From positions 95,644 through 159,643 of the forward strand of contig ML986699.1 of the NCBI GenBank assembly GCA_010094045.1: a DNA stretch of 64,000 nucleotides, read 5' to 3'. A model generated the notes under the pieces. The model was given only the letters and a program-made list of their open reading frames with translations, did no database searches and was not told where the DNA came from. This DNA comes from Lojkania enalia. Taxonomy: Eukaryota; Ascomycota; Dothideomycetes; Pleosporales. The translations under genes were made by a program, and so were the position numbers. Below are positions 35,235 to 47,570 of this stretch, in pieces; the stretch's first letter is position 1, and each line of letters begins with the position of its first letter.

Positions 35235-37293
35235 CTATAATTGCCCCTCAATATTCATGGATTTAAGTGTTGCGGCCGCGGCGGTAACAACCTCATCCTC
35301 TGTACTAGTTTCGCTTCTACGAGCCTGCTCAGCAGCTGGTCGATTGATAGCCTCCATGAGGTTTTCAATGTCTGCAAAACGCTCCGGATAGCCTATTTGT
35401 ATTCTTTTTCGAGGCCTTGTAAGGCTAGAAGCCTCTATCTTACGTTTTAGTCACTGATTTTCTGCCTCTATTATTGCAGCTCAAACATTTGCAATTGATA
35501 ACGCCTTGCCTGCTTTGAAGAAGACCATCCGGGTTGAATGAGATAGCTTTTCTGATTGCTGAACCTGCTGCTGTGCCCGACAGATATCTTGCGCTTTTTG
35601 AGGCGTAGTATACAGAGGGTTTATCTCAAATAGAGGCTGCTCCTGAGGTGTAGGTGTAGTAGCGCGTCGTAGCATCTATGAGGATTCGAGTACTAGGTGT
35701 TGATATTAAGTGAACAAAGGCCTGTAGCTCACCAGCCGGCTCGAATAGTACGTTCAGGAAGACCCTCATCTCCAGTTAAGTTATAGCAATGAACAAAGCG
35801 TTCTTTCTTATAGGCGCCGCATCATCAAGAATAGATAGAGTTTGAATTTGACGTTGATATCTTGATCTAACAACTGAGAAAGGTGTTATATCAAGACGCT
35901 AAAGAGAATGTGAAGAATTTACAGGTGTTACAAGCATGGCAACCTAGGAAGGGATGCCACCAAAACATGGACATCCCAGCACGAAGTGTACCAGACATGC
36001 GCAGAGCAGCCACGACCTAGATGAGCCAACAGTAGATGGCATGGAGGAAACACAGGTCATATAAGACTGGGCGGATGATTGGCTGGACGATGCTGGCTGG
36101 CAGAACCCGGTCACGTGATAGTGTCAGGTTGCCAGGTTAGCAGGTTGGTCAGGTTGCGGACCTGACAAACCTGACAAACCTGACAATGGGCGCTTGGCGC
36201 CAAGGAATAGTTTTATATAAGCCGATAGGTTTCCTACCTTAGATTGAGTTCTTTGTAGTTAACAATTAAGACAATGTTCATCATTTCAGGAACGTAGACT
36301 TGTCAGTTCTAAGACTCGCCTTTAGTGATCTATCTTGACAGTCCCATACTATTTCGAACATCCACCTACCGCTCCAGGACTAAAAAATCCCAACCTACCT
36401 CTACGTCGGCATATAGGTGGTAATATGTCTAAGCAGGTATAGAAGTTCAATTCGATTCTGTTTATAGGGGAATTGAGATTCAATATCGACATGGTTGCCG
36501 TGACCTTCCAATAAAAGCAGTCGATGCTGAGATCCAGAGGGAGCTGTTCGAGGGATAAAATACGACGTAGCCATTCAACACTTATTGCGTATAGTGTCCA
36601 ACCATTCTCATAGGTTGTATAGAGCTGATTGGGTACATGCTGGGTAGAGAACTAGGTGCTCTGGAGGTTCTGGCCTTAAAGATGACAAGGCACTATAGAT
36701 CCTGGCCGACAGCTGAGACGCACTCAATTATTAAGACCCACTCACGATCCTCTGGAGATTTAACATAAGCCTCTTTCTTCGATGAGCTTGCAAAGACTTG
36801 TGTGTTCGTACATACACCTAGAACGATGCCAGTCTCATCCATATTATCGCAATCCTCCAGCTAAATGCCCAGCCTGCCTTGTACGTTCAAAGGGCTCTAG
36901 GAAGGCGCGTACTTGTTCAGCTGTAGCAGCTGTAGCCCTAGCAGCCTAAATCTTCCTACCTACTATAGAGGCTACACATGGATTCCGCCCAATAAAGTGT
37001 GATAGCCAGAGCTTGCCAATAGGATTCGATTTGCCATTTCACGAGCTCGAGCGTGTGAGGGAAGGTAGGTGCGCGCGTCTTCTTCAACTATCTAATCAAC
37101 CGACCATTCCTCTTACTCAGAAGTCAACCGCTGCTAGCGTTGATGGCTAGTGGTACTATTTGTCGCGCCTTTCAATGGATCAAGGAGGGTCACTAGGAAG
37201 GCGGTACGCCTTGGCTGCAACGCTTAAGGAGGTATAAATACGCACATTATAATCGCGAACAACCAATTCAATGGCTGGCTCTCTGAGTTTCAT
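35235..37293 (-). pseudogene. Fot1/pogo-type (Tc1-mariner superfamily) DDE transposase relic, RIP-mutated
   Basis: A cut-and-paste DNA transposon gene broken by many stops and shifts. From the start at 37293 the minus strand keeps the pogo helix-turn-helix region (MKLREPAIELVV), then in pieces the catalytic core: NMDETGIVLGVCTNTQVF and KSPEDREWVLIIECVSA at about 36850-36720, LLLDGHGNHVDIEFQFPYKQ further on, then IRAGW-stop-ATGL near 35740, the C-terminal ARGE-type block TPQKAQDICRAQQQVQQS (35481-35675) and ERFADIENLMEAINRPAAEQ. Several stops stand where the family has Gln or Arg, as expected from CAG-to-TAG and CGA-to-TGA change by RIP. The gene is interrupted at about 35926-36340 by another insertion. 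Terminal inverted repeats were not identified. Confidence 0.85.
35926..36340 (-). mobile_element. Solo-LTR-like insertion inside the transposase relic
   Basis: A 415-bp block that does not continue the transposase. On the minus strand it starts TGTCAAGATAGATC and ends CTTGTAACA, so it has the TG...CA ends of an LTR, and it contains a TATA-like cttatataaaac and a CACGTG. A cluster of caggtt units facing aacctga units (about 36126-36185) could fold into a hairpin. I found no matching target-site duplication, so a solo LTR is likely but not proved; another small nonautonomous element is possible. Confidence 0.45.
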
Positions 37294-37644
37294 TTGGGAT
37301 TGGTGGTGTGGGTGGGAATCACGAGAATTCAATTGTTACGTGTTCTAGCGATGCTGGCAGAAACCTTAAGGTGGTGGAAACTATATAGCCTAGCTTATCT
37401 CTTATTCTTGGCTCTCTTACTCTTCGCTAGTACCTCTACTACCAAGTAGCTAATACTATTCTACATCTTGCTTGGGTATTTGAGCTTCAGCTTCGAAAAC
37501 TTGATGGTGAAGGCAAAGTACAAAATGATGAAATGGTATTCATTGAGACTATTTTATTTTATTAAGGATATTTTAGATACTTAGATTGCATTCATTTATT
37601 GACTTCTATATCTAGATAGATGTTTTAATAAAGAAAGGATACAC
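37294..37644. other. AT-rich gap between PKS stop codon and transposase relic
   Basis: 351 bp, AT-rich, with no coding sequence for a thioesterase or reductase in any frame. It should contain the PKS 3' end. Confidence 0.5.
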
Positions 37645-40600
37645 TTAACCTAAGGCTTGTGCAATAATAATACGTTGTATCCGGGTTTCTGGTTGTTTGC
37701 CATCAGTCCAATCAACATGGCCATATCCTGCAGAATGCAATGCAGTCTTCCATGCAGTTTCTGAGGCGATAGCATGTGTACGTCCATCTTGGAATAGCCA
37801 CCAGCCTTCAAAAAGGCCGAAGATAATGTCAACCCAGTATAGATGTTGTGTCATTTCCAGCATCATCAGAAAACCGTCCGGTCGCAAAAACTTGCGAACA
37901 TTTTTAGCAGACTCCGAAAGACTTCGGGTTGCATGGATAGCATTACTACCGAGAATGATATGTTGAGTGCCTAAAAGTTCATTCGGTGGCGGCTTTTCGA
38001 TGTCGTGGACGCGAAACTTCATCCAAGGGTAATCTTTGAACCTTCGACGCGCCGCCCCTACAAAGGAACCGGAAAGATCTGTAAATGTGTACTCAATTGG
38101 AATGTCCAACTTCGTAATCAAATCGACCATTCCTTTAGTTGTGCCCGCTGTGCCAGCCCCGAGTTCCAAGATTCGCAATGGTTCATGAAATCTTGGGATC
38201 TTTTCGGCGACCCGAGCAAGAACGTCTTGCATTTGAACGTTGGCTAGCTTATTCAACAGGGAATCGCCATATAGTCCAGTGACAAGTTTTCTGCCCTCAT
38301 CTGTTCCGAATATGAGTTTGATGCCGTCGCAACTACCCTTCAGCACGTCAGCCAGATTACAGCCAGCAAAATACGTCAGCTTGTTGGCCCAATCATGATC
38401 CGGGTAATCACGAAGCAACTCCTGCAATATCTTTTCACTGGAATCCGTTGGTAAGGCGATAGCTGTACGGATGATCTGATCCCCTTGCACATCTATAAGA
38501 TGAGCTTCCTTTTCCAGCAACTTGTATAGATAAGTGGAAAGCCTCTTCTGATCATCGACGACAGTGATATGTTCCAGTATTTGCCCGGCTTTTGCAGTGC
38601 GGAGATTACATCCAAGTTGATCGAACGCCTCCACCGCCAGAGCAACACATAGCTGAGTTTGTTTTGGTAGCACATTGTCAACATACCCGGCACAACGATA
38701 CTCCTGAACAAATCTGTCCGTGAGATATTTCGACTCCTGAAATGCCTCAATGATAATGGAGGAATGCAGTCGTAGTTCAGGTTTACTCCTGAGCTCCTGA
38801 TGTCCCGATTTGTCTGTGAACGGTGGTAGTGATGAGTGCCCACTTTTATTGTGGAAGGTCGATGTTTTCCCATTACTGGGGCTGAAGCAATCATCTCCAC
38901 TTAAATTCAATGCGTCTTTCACATAATCGACTAGGCCTTCGAAATTGGTGATTAAGGCCAATCCGTCCTTCGTCAGCTTCGTGTTAAAGAGGGTTTCCAG
39001 CTCGCGCCCCAGCTCCATGCCCATCAAGGAGTCGATCCCAATGTCGGCGAGTTCAGAGTCATCATTGATGTCCTCAGTTTGACACCCACAGATTTCAGCA
39101 AGAAGGCGTCGAATTTTTTCCGGAATGCTTTGTTTAGTATGCGTCGTTGTTAGCTTGCTTTGGGTCGTCTTTAGGAACATTGTTCCATTCTGCGTAACCG
39201 GAACTGTTGATGATGTCATTTCTTTTGTTAAATCTAGGGCAGGCTTTATAGTGAGAGTCGGGGTCAGCCTAGCCAGCATCTTTCTCATCGAAGCCCTCGG
39301 CACTCTGTGGTAGTTGACACCTAAGATAACCTCCATCAGCGCACCATTTGTCGAGTCAAAGACGAAAATATCACTGAGGAAAGCCTCATTTGTCTGTCGA
39401 TGATGCTTTGCAAGTACATCCCAGACAGCAGGCTTAACATAATCGACAGGTAATGTTGGCGAGCGGACCCATTTCTCAAACCCAGTTGCGATATACATAT
39501 CGGCAGGGTCGCAGTCGGTCATACAATTAACCCAGATGCCGCCGACCTGACTAAAGCCATCAGATAAATTTGTATCGAGCCAGGTTTTTCCGGAGTGCTC
39601 TTTGACAACACGGCCTGCTGACTCATCTCCCTTTCCGACGAGTCTTTGAAGGGCCCTGTACGACTGCGGATAGTCCACGATATCGCGAAATTCCTCATAG
39701 ATATGCTGACCTTCCAGGATTTTATCAGACTGGCTTCCATAGAGAAGACGTACACAGTTCTGGTGTCCCGTCAGTCTCTCATAGCGCGAAAATTCTGCTT
39801 GGCCTTTGCTGTCGTCCACAGCTACAAGTAGAATCTGACCAGAAGCATGTAGTGTTGCGCTAGCCTTATCCGTAATCTCGCTGGTGATTCTCCAGTTCCA
39901 CGTACGGTAGACTTCATCCACACTATCTAGATCCAACCAAACACACCGTGAAGGATCAATACAGAGCGCAGCTTGGTTCCTTACATCGTGGATCTGTGGT
40001 TGGAATTTCTTGAAGTCTTCAGCGCCCGAACGTAGACTCATCAACGCTTCAATTGCGATATCGACCTCTAGTGTCGCTGGGCAGATCGGAGCGGTTTGAG
40101 CAATCTTATGCCCCAATACAAGCTCTTCGTATCGTGGACTAGAAGTGTTGATGCGGAAACGAGCCGACCGATACCCATTACCGTTATACTGAAAGAAAGT
40201 GTAAAGGTCTTTTGGCACCTCTTCGAGTTGGGTGATCCTGTCTTGATGCGGTACGTTAGTGAATCTCGGGGGTGCCTTTAGTTCCAACCAATGCCGGGAC
40301 TTCTCAAATTGATATGGTGGGAGAAGCACTAAATTGTAATCGTAAGTTTGGAGTCGGCTATGTGACCAATGCACTGTCCGTAGACCGTCTTTCCAAAGAT
40401 TAAGCGTCGCAATTGTTAAGAGATGCATAGACTTCGCTGTCGAGATATTTACTGCTTGGAAACGGCAGCTTTCCGGAGAACCTAGCGCTTTACTAGCCAT
40501 GGATGTAATAGTTGCGTTGGATCCCGCCTCAAGATAGATTGCGGACGGAAATTTCTGGGACAACCTTTGTATAGCGTGATCAAAATACACAGGATTTCGC

Positions 40601-43600
40601 ATGTGATCGGCGGGATAGCTTGAACTCGGTGTTTGGCTAGTGTGCGTATTTGTGGCTAGCTCAAGATGAATAGACGGCCTGTTGAAATACAATTCTGCGC
40701 CCATCTCCTTCAATTTTGGTATCAAGGGGTCAATTAATGTGGAATGAAATGCATTCGAGATATTCAGTCTCTTGAACGCTATAGAATAGAATGCTGGGTC
40801 CGTCGCAATGACATCAACAACCATATCAATAGATCTAGACGATCCAGCAAGGGTAAAACTTCGAGATGCATTGAAGCAGGCGATGGTGGCCGGTATCTCC
40901 CCTGCTTCCTTGCATCGCTTCCCGGCTTCATGGAGGAGCTGCTCGGTATCGTGCAAGTCAGCTTCGACAGCTATCATAGATCCCTTCTCATCACCCCAGT
41001 ACTGAGTAATAATGTCTGCTCGTCGGATGATCATCTTCATGGCATCGTGTAAATCAAGTGCGCCGGAGACACACAATGCTGTCAACTCGCCGAAGCTGTG
41101 ACCAATGACTGCCACAGGATTGATTCCGCAGTCAATCCAGCTCTTTGCACTTGCGTACTGGATAGAGAATAGTGCTGTTTGGAGCTTCCTTAGGTTTGCA
41201 ATCGGACTGCATTGGAATATTTCAGGAAATATACCTTCCCCAGCATGGGAACGGCAAACAGAGTCGCATTGATCGAGATGGGTGCGGAGGATCGTAGAGT
41301 TATCATATACAGCGCGGTTAAGACCAACCCATGTGCTGATTTGCCCACCAAAGCATAGAATGACTGGTCGATGATATTGTTGGAAGTATATCGGGACTGT
41401 GTTGTCACCATCCTCGATTGAGGCCAGCTTTTGGTCCAATTCTTCTTGCGAACGACAGCTAAAAATTACAGAAGCGGCCAGCGTGGGATTCGATTGTCGA
41501 GAGACATTGAAAGAAAGATCTCCTAGAGACCATGCCTTGAGATTCAAGAAACGACGAAATCGGGCTGCATAGTCTCGAATGGCCCGTTCATCAGTCCCGA
41601 AAAACCGGAATGGATAGTCCACAGCTGAATCAAGTGCTGTAGTAGTTCTAGGGTTATGTTTTGGGGCTTGTGACACCACCATAGACGCATTGGAGCCGGA
41701 TGCACCGTAGTTGTTTATTAGAGTGGCCCGGAGCTCATCGTCCCAAAACCTCAATTTGGTAATGATCTCCATATTATCATCTTGTGTGACTAATATAGAT
41801 TCATTCATTGTGTTGAAACTGGCCTGGGGTGGAAAAGTCTTGTGATGGGTCATAAGAAGGGTCTTGATTAAGGAAACCGCACCAGATGCACATTCAGTAT
41901 GACCTATGAGTCCCTTTACAGACCCAAAGGCCAACGGTTTTGAGCGACGAGGTGCTGAAAACACATGCTGGATGCTCCGGTACTCAGCCGGGTCTCCAAC
42001 TTGGGTTCCGGTGCCGTGAGCCTCCGCATACGAGATCTGCCAGGGTTCGAGCTGGGATTTTGCTACTACATCTATGAAGAGATCTGAAAGTGACGGCGAA
42101 TTTGGAACAAATATGGGCGTGCAGTTTTGGTTCTGGAGGACTGCTGTAGCAGATATTGTTCCAAGGATTTGTTCGCCATCTGCAATTGCGGTAGACATCT
42201 TCTTCATGTAGAGAGCCGCGAATCCTTCGCCTAATAGTTTTGTTAGAGTTTGAAAGAATATCAATTTATCTTTTTTGGACGTACCTCGACAGTAACCATC
42301 GGCATTTTTGTCAAAAGGCTTGCACTGGCCAGTGGGGCTTAAAAAGGAAGCGGCAGCCAGGTTCTGGAACCACAGCGATTGTGTCATAATATTCGCGCCG
42401 CCGGCGAGCGCAGAAGTGCATTCGCCTGTCAGGATCGATTGGCATGCTTGGTGGATTGCAACAAGAGATGAAGAACAAGCAGTGTCAATGCACATACTCG
42501 GTCCAGTCCAGCCAAAATAGTGGCTCACTTTTCCCGCGATAAAGCTTTTCAGGTTCCCGATTGCAGTGAAAGCATTTGGTTGATAGCAAGCCACGTTGTT
42601 CTCGTAATCGGCTGCGCAGACGCCAATGAAGCATCCAATCTTATTGTCTATAGTATGAGTAAAGTAGCCAGCTTGCTCAAGTGCCTGGTAAGCAGCTTGT
42701 AACATATGTCTTTGTTGAGGATCTGTAGAAGCCATCTCCCGCGCGCTTTTCTTGAAGAATTTATGATCAAAGGCGTCATGATTGTTGATGAAATTGCCGT
42801 ACCATTTTCGTTTTGAGTCTTTCTCTCGCCAGACGTTGTTAAAATCAAATCGCTCACTAGGGACTTCTCTGTGCTGAGATCTTGCTTCACATAGCAAGTT
42901 CCAGAATTCGTTGACATCGTCAGCCCCGGCTACTTTGACCGACATGCCAATGACTGCGATATCATTGCACTTTCTCGGTGTTGGTATGTTGGTATATAAT
43001 GGCAAAAAGGTAGAAGTTGGATCTTTGGCGTGGTCCGCAAAGTGGATGATCTGGGAGCCTAACTCGCGCTGCATGGATGGAGGTATGCATCTTTCTGGGC
43101 CAAAAGAGATAACCCTGCTGTCTTTGTTGCTCAACCACGATTCACGCGTACTCTGAATTGTTTGGCACCACTGCGACTGCTCCAGGAGGATTGCGCGAAG
43201 CGCAATGGTATGCAATGCACCATTGGCGTTGAGAATTTCAACGTTGCTGAGCAAGGTTGGATAGGCCAGTTTCGGCGGGGTAGGAAATGACAAATGGCTG
43301 TGAGAATTAAAATACTGCTCAAGCTGGTTAATTACCTCTGCGTAACAAGCGTTGTGAAAACGACCGTGTAATCCTGTCTCAAAAACGGTTATGCCAACGG
43401 ACCTAAGATCCTGCTGGAGATTTGCGGAAGACAGAGCGGCCGTTGTTATTGTAGCCCTCTGGATGTCGTATGCGACGGAAATATACGCCTGCGGGTTGGT
43501 TTGTTAGCTTTCTAAAGATCTAGTGCTAAGGGGACGTCCTCACCTCTGGGTAGCGTCCTAAAATACGTTTTAATTCCTCCCCTGCTTCCACCGTATTCCA

Positions 43601-44164
43601 TGCCGTTACTAGCGCCACAGCGGGTCCATTTTGATCAGAGAGACCCTGCGCATCAACGACACCACCAATTAGCGCTGCAAGGCGCACAGCGGTAGCACCA
43701 TGTCTTTGTAGCTGCTCTGAACTTTCGCTGACAGAGACGGCAAAGGCGCTCAAGAGTCCAGTACAAAAGCCGACGGTAGCAGTACAGTTTTGCTTCTGCT
43801 CTAAATTTAAAGACACAATCTCACGATATCTCAGATATTCCACTAAATGCGTTATGATAGCCAACGTGCTAAGAATCGTGTTTGAGAGTTGAGTTACGTC
43901 TCCTGTCACATTTCCAGTCTCGAACCATTTCCGGAGGATGTGCAATTGTCGTTTCCCGTCGACAGAATTAAACTGTGGGAACTTATTCGTAAATGCTTCC
44001 CAGCATTCCGGCAATTCTGATATGACATCTGACATCCAATGCCATCCAGAGTTTTCCCATATAGTTGACCGAAGGTATGAGAAGCCGGTAAGGTTGAAAG
44101 CCAGTGGTTGTGGTCCAAACAGCAGCACCGTGTTTCCCTTCGCTGGTAAAGAAGGCGCGGACAT
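37645..44164 (-). CDS. Non-reducing polyketide synthase, SAT-KS-AT-PT-ACP-CMeT
   Basis: Iterative type I enzyme that builds an aromatic polyketide from malonyl-CoA and C-methylates it. Exons 44164-43544, 43488-42285 and 42230-37645 give 2136 residues. SAT 1-250 with nucleophile Cys134 (GFCTG); KS 382-800 with Cys545 (DTACSSS), His680 (EAHGTGT) and His719 (KGLIGHTECASG); AT about 900-1200 with Ser987 (GHSFGE); PT about 1285-1580 with His1316 (LGHKIAQTAPICPA) and Asp1499 (DGFSQVGG); one ACP with Ser1676 (GIDSLMG); CMeT about 1760-2130 with LELGAGTAGTTKG. The protein ends right after CMeT (IIIAQALG): no thioesterase, reductase or condensation domain follows. The second intron (54 bp, GTACGT, no in-frame stop) interrupts the KS at CRG|EGF; without removing it 18 foreign residues would sit there. 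A transposase relic starts 350 bp downstream. Confidence 0.96.
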
Positions 44165-45545
44165 CTTGTGGACAATTTAGTGATAGGTCGACAGGTTTTA
44201 GTAGTTTCCTAAATGGGCAAAGAGTTCGCGTTAGAGATATACGGCCTAATGAATAATACTGGGAAAAGTGAAACAGCAAGGAGTTTATTCAAACCGAAAG
44301 ATGTAAGTCGAAAGCTAAACGCTCTATATATAACCTAAAAGCTTCAGCTACAAAGCCGTTTCCCGAAACATGATTTCTGACAATTAACCACTCAGCCATG
44401 AGCATTTAGACCAGTAATAATATCGTGGGAGAACATGTAGGGCGTGACACTGATACCATTATCTCTCGGCGATTTAAGCGCCGCAGCTGAGCACCGTCTC
44501 AAGGCCATCGGAGTAGGCATGCATGCAGTGAGGATCATTGATCCAGTGTCGAGCCATCACCAGGAGCTGTCTCCGGAGTTCGGGGTCCTTTACCCACCTT
44601 CTAGCCCCGGTGTTTTTGATCGGTGCCGCACCCAAACAGGTGAAGCACGAACACTATCAATGACTGCTACAAAATGGCAGGTGAAGTTTTCATCACAAGA
44701 AAAAGAAATAATAAGATAGCTGATCAAACTTAGATGTGGGAGGTCTTCAATTCGAAGATGTCTATAACGCTTCAAGCTGCAAATCTGCCTAACAATTACT
44801 TTACACCATGGAGATGCTGGTATGTATGAGTATGCAGCTGCAACTTAATATTTACATTGAAGACTATCCGCTTGATCCGCCTTTTCGAGGTTTTACAGCC
44901 ATCAGCCACAAATTGCAAGGCCGCATCTCGGGAACTATTCACTGAGCCAAGAACTTAATATGTACAGAGGGCAATTGCAGATGTCAATACCGTTAATATA
45001 TGACTATCATAAGACTGAACATCATAATATATAGCCATCGGATTCTAACGACTCCGACGAATAGGAGTTGCAGCCAGAACCTTGCATCGTGCCCCGAGAA
45101 CAACAAAAACGCAACTCTTTCCTTATATGGTAATTAACCTACCTCAGGGCATGTGCGCTATCCAACCAGCATGGTGCATAAGGTACAACGATTTTTTTTT
45201 TTTTTTTGCAAGGGGATTACTTGGTGAATTGCAGAGATTGGCCTAGAATGATTGTAGGAAGCCGGGCTAAGCAAAATATATGCATGGTCGCAGCGGCAGT
45301 TTCAGCAAAAATGCTTCGCTTATATTGTATATGCCTAAGTCATCTCAGCAACGGACATTCAGATAGGAAGGTATGACATGGCGAAACGCACAAAGGAGTC
45401 GAAAGATCTGCGGATGATAAATCCTGCAATAGCCCATCTCGCACTCGTGCGAGAAAAGCATACTGCATAAGTTGCCTTAACTCTGCAGATCTAAGCGATT
45501 ACATGCGTAATATTCACACTCTATTGTCGCCTTAGGCAAAACACT
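44165..45545. other. Divergent promoter region PKS / rhodopsin-like gene
   Basis: 1.4 kb between the two divergent start codons of the cluster. It contains a poly-T run near 45190-45207. I see no gene and cannot assign regulator sites, though a TCCGGA palindrome occurs near 44572. Confidence 0.5.
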
Positions 45546-46863
45546 ATGGGAGCATCAGAACCGCGGGCAAGAGATATAGGAATCTCTGATTCTTATCGCT
45601 CACGAGTAGTGGTGGGATGTATCATTACATTTACAATCACATCCACGATTTCGATAATTCTTCGTTTCATGGCGAAGCGGCTGAAAAAGACGAAGCTTTT
45701 CGCTGAAGACTGGGTAATTCTTGCGGCACAGGTAAGCAGAATGTCTTTGTCTAGGATTGCGGGCGGAATGACAGCAACGCTGATTTTGGTCCCATATAGC
45801 TCGCTGTTTATGGCATGGCAGCGTGTTCAATGCTTGGTATGTTGCATTAATTCATAGATTGGGGAAGAGGAGATACTGATTCCGAATAGAGGTCGTTATC
45901 GGAGGTGCCGGCCACCACGCTCGTGACGTTCCGCACAAGATCGTGTCCTTTTTGAAGGTTCGATAGGTACAACCAGTCTACTTGGTCTACAAACTGATTC
46001 TAAAATTAGGTATTGGTCGCCATGCAGGTCTTCTACGCTACAACTTTAGGTCTTATCAAAGTGTCAATCTGTTTATTTCTGATCCGCATCTTCGCCCTCC
46101 GGAAATTTCGGATCTGGGCATGGCTTGTCATCTTCTTCATAATCGGATGGTCTATTATGGTTATCTGTAGTGCTTTTCTATTCTGTACTCCCGTGGCATT
46201 CAATTGGGATAACACGATCCCAGGCGGCCGATGTATCGACCAGAGAGTGGGTTTCATTATGATCGGGTGCTTAGATCTGATCATCGATATCATGGTTTTT
46301 GCCCTGCCACTCCCAATTATTTGGGGCTTGCAGCTTCCAATGGCTAATAGGATTGCTTTGGCCGGCATCTTCGCAACCGGGGTAGTGTAAGTACTACCTG
46401 CACTCGACCGCCGACGTCAAAGGAATGACATTGACAAACAATCGTGAACAGAACGATGATCATTTCCTGCCTCCGAATCTACAACCTTGATCAGACCGAC
46501 TACACCGACATTACGTGGACTGCGGCATACACGCTTCTTTGGAGCTTCTCAGAGCCCGCTATTGGAATATCAGTGGCGTGCGCGCCACTGCTCCGCCCCT
46601 TGTTTAAAAATAATCTGTTTGGACGAATTTTTAGTAGGGCAAGAGGAAATTGTTCCGATGGTAACTCGAGCTTCCGCCGTCTACAAGACGGATATAATCT
46701 CACCCCATTTAAAAGCAGCCGAGGCACTGGCGTAACGACGATTTCGAGCCCAGCTAAGCACCCCGTCCGGCCATCGATGGAGGACTGGGAACAGCCTTTG
46801 GGAAGGGATCAATCAGGTATCAGGGTTCAGCGTGAGTTCGAGGCGACGCAGAGTTTAGGATGA
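45546..46863 (+). CDS. Rhodopsin-domain (PTH11-like) integral membrane protein
   Basis: Fungal seven-helix protein of the rhodopsin-domain group, related to PTH11-like receptors and to the membrane proteins found in several toxin and polyketide clusters; function usually unknown. Exons 45546-45731, 45800-45836, 45890-45957, 46028-46386 and 46452-46863 give 353 residues. The joins restore family sequence: ILAAQLAVYGMAACSML, EVVIGGAGHHARDVP, FLKVFYATTLGLIKVSICLF and ATGVVTMIISCLRIYNL. LIRIFALRKFRIWAWL and FCTPVAFNW are typical, as is the polar C-terminal tail. The fourth intron has a weak donor (AAG|GTTCGA), but other choices hit a stop. It lacks the Lys retinal site pattern I would need to call an opsin. 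Position next to the PKS suggests a cluster member. Confidence 0.88.
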
Positions 46864-47570
46864 ATGACTTAATCACGGAGCCTCCTCGGGGATTTCTCAA
46901 AGTCTACTCTTGGAATTGAATCGTCTCGGGCTAAGTAGGTAACATATCATCGTAATTAGTGAACTTCAAGGCATAAAAAACCTCTACCGTTCAATTAGGA
47001 GAGCAAAGCTTGAACTCTCCATTTCTAGATTCAGAAATTTAATTTTCGCCCATTACTGTTGTGCGGGCGCTGTTTTCGTCTGAGCAATCATAGATTGTGT
47101 TGGAAAAGCGAACATTGACGTAGGAAATGAAAGTCGATTTTTGCGTTTGCCCTGTACATGTCATTATCTCAAATCAATGGCATTGGCATACGTCTTTGCT
47201 GTGCCTCCTGCACCTTCCTATCTCCAGCATTTCGATATTCTTTATATAAATTGTCTTGCATTAGGAAGGAATCGGAAACGAAATGCAACAAGGTTCGGTG
47301 ATGTGCTGTAGTAAGAAGGTACGTAGGAATGCTCGGGGTTGTCATCCTTGTTACACAATTGTTCCCTTAATGTTCATGCTGTTGTACCGACGGGATTTTC
47401 GAGTCCCTGTCTTGAAGTTCATAATCCTCGGGGTCTATTGCAGGTTCTATATTCGAATCGCTGCATATATCCTAGACCCTGGAGCTAGGGCCGGGCCAGA
47501 TTTAAGGGTAGTAGTAAAGTTAATCGATCAGTCCCTCAGCCCACTCTCCACTTTGACCTTACAAACCAAA
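46864..47570. other. Intergenic, upstream of the O-methyltransferase gene
   Basis: 707 bp. A 23-base imperfect palindrome (46998-47020, ggagag...aagctt...ctctcc) lies about 550 bp before the methyltransferase ATG. A TATA-like ctttatataaattg is near 47240. No gene seen. Confidence 0.45.

Noticed and set aside
37294..37644. Possible extra PKS exon through a GTTAAG donor overlapping the stop
   Set aside because: The following 350 bp are AT-rich with stops in all frames and no thioesterase- or reductase-like sequence.
45958..46027. Nested twin intron in the rhodopsin-like gene (inner gtacaa...attag)
   Set aside because: After taking out the inner 43 bp only 27 bp would be left for the outer intron, too short; one 70-bp intron with a weak donor is simpler.
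47283..47570. Upstream in-frame extension of the O-methyltransferase
   Set aside because: Not methyltransferase-like; the ATG at 47571 is the family start and lies 39 bases after likely leader sequence.
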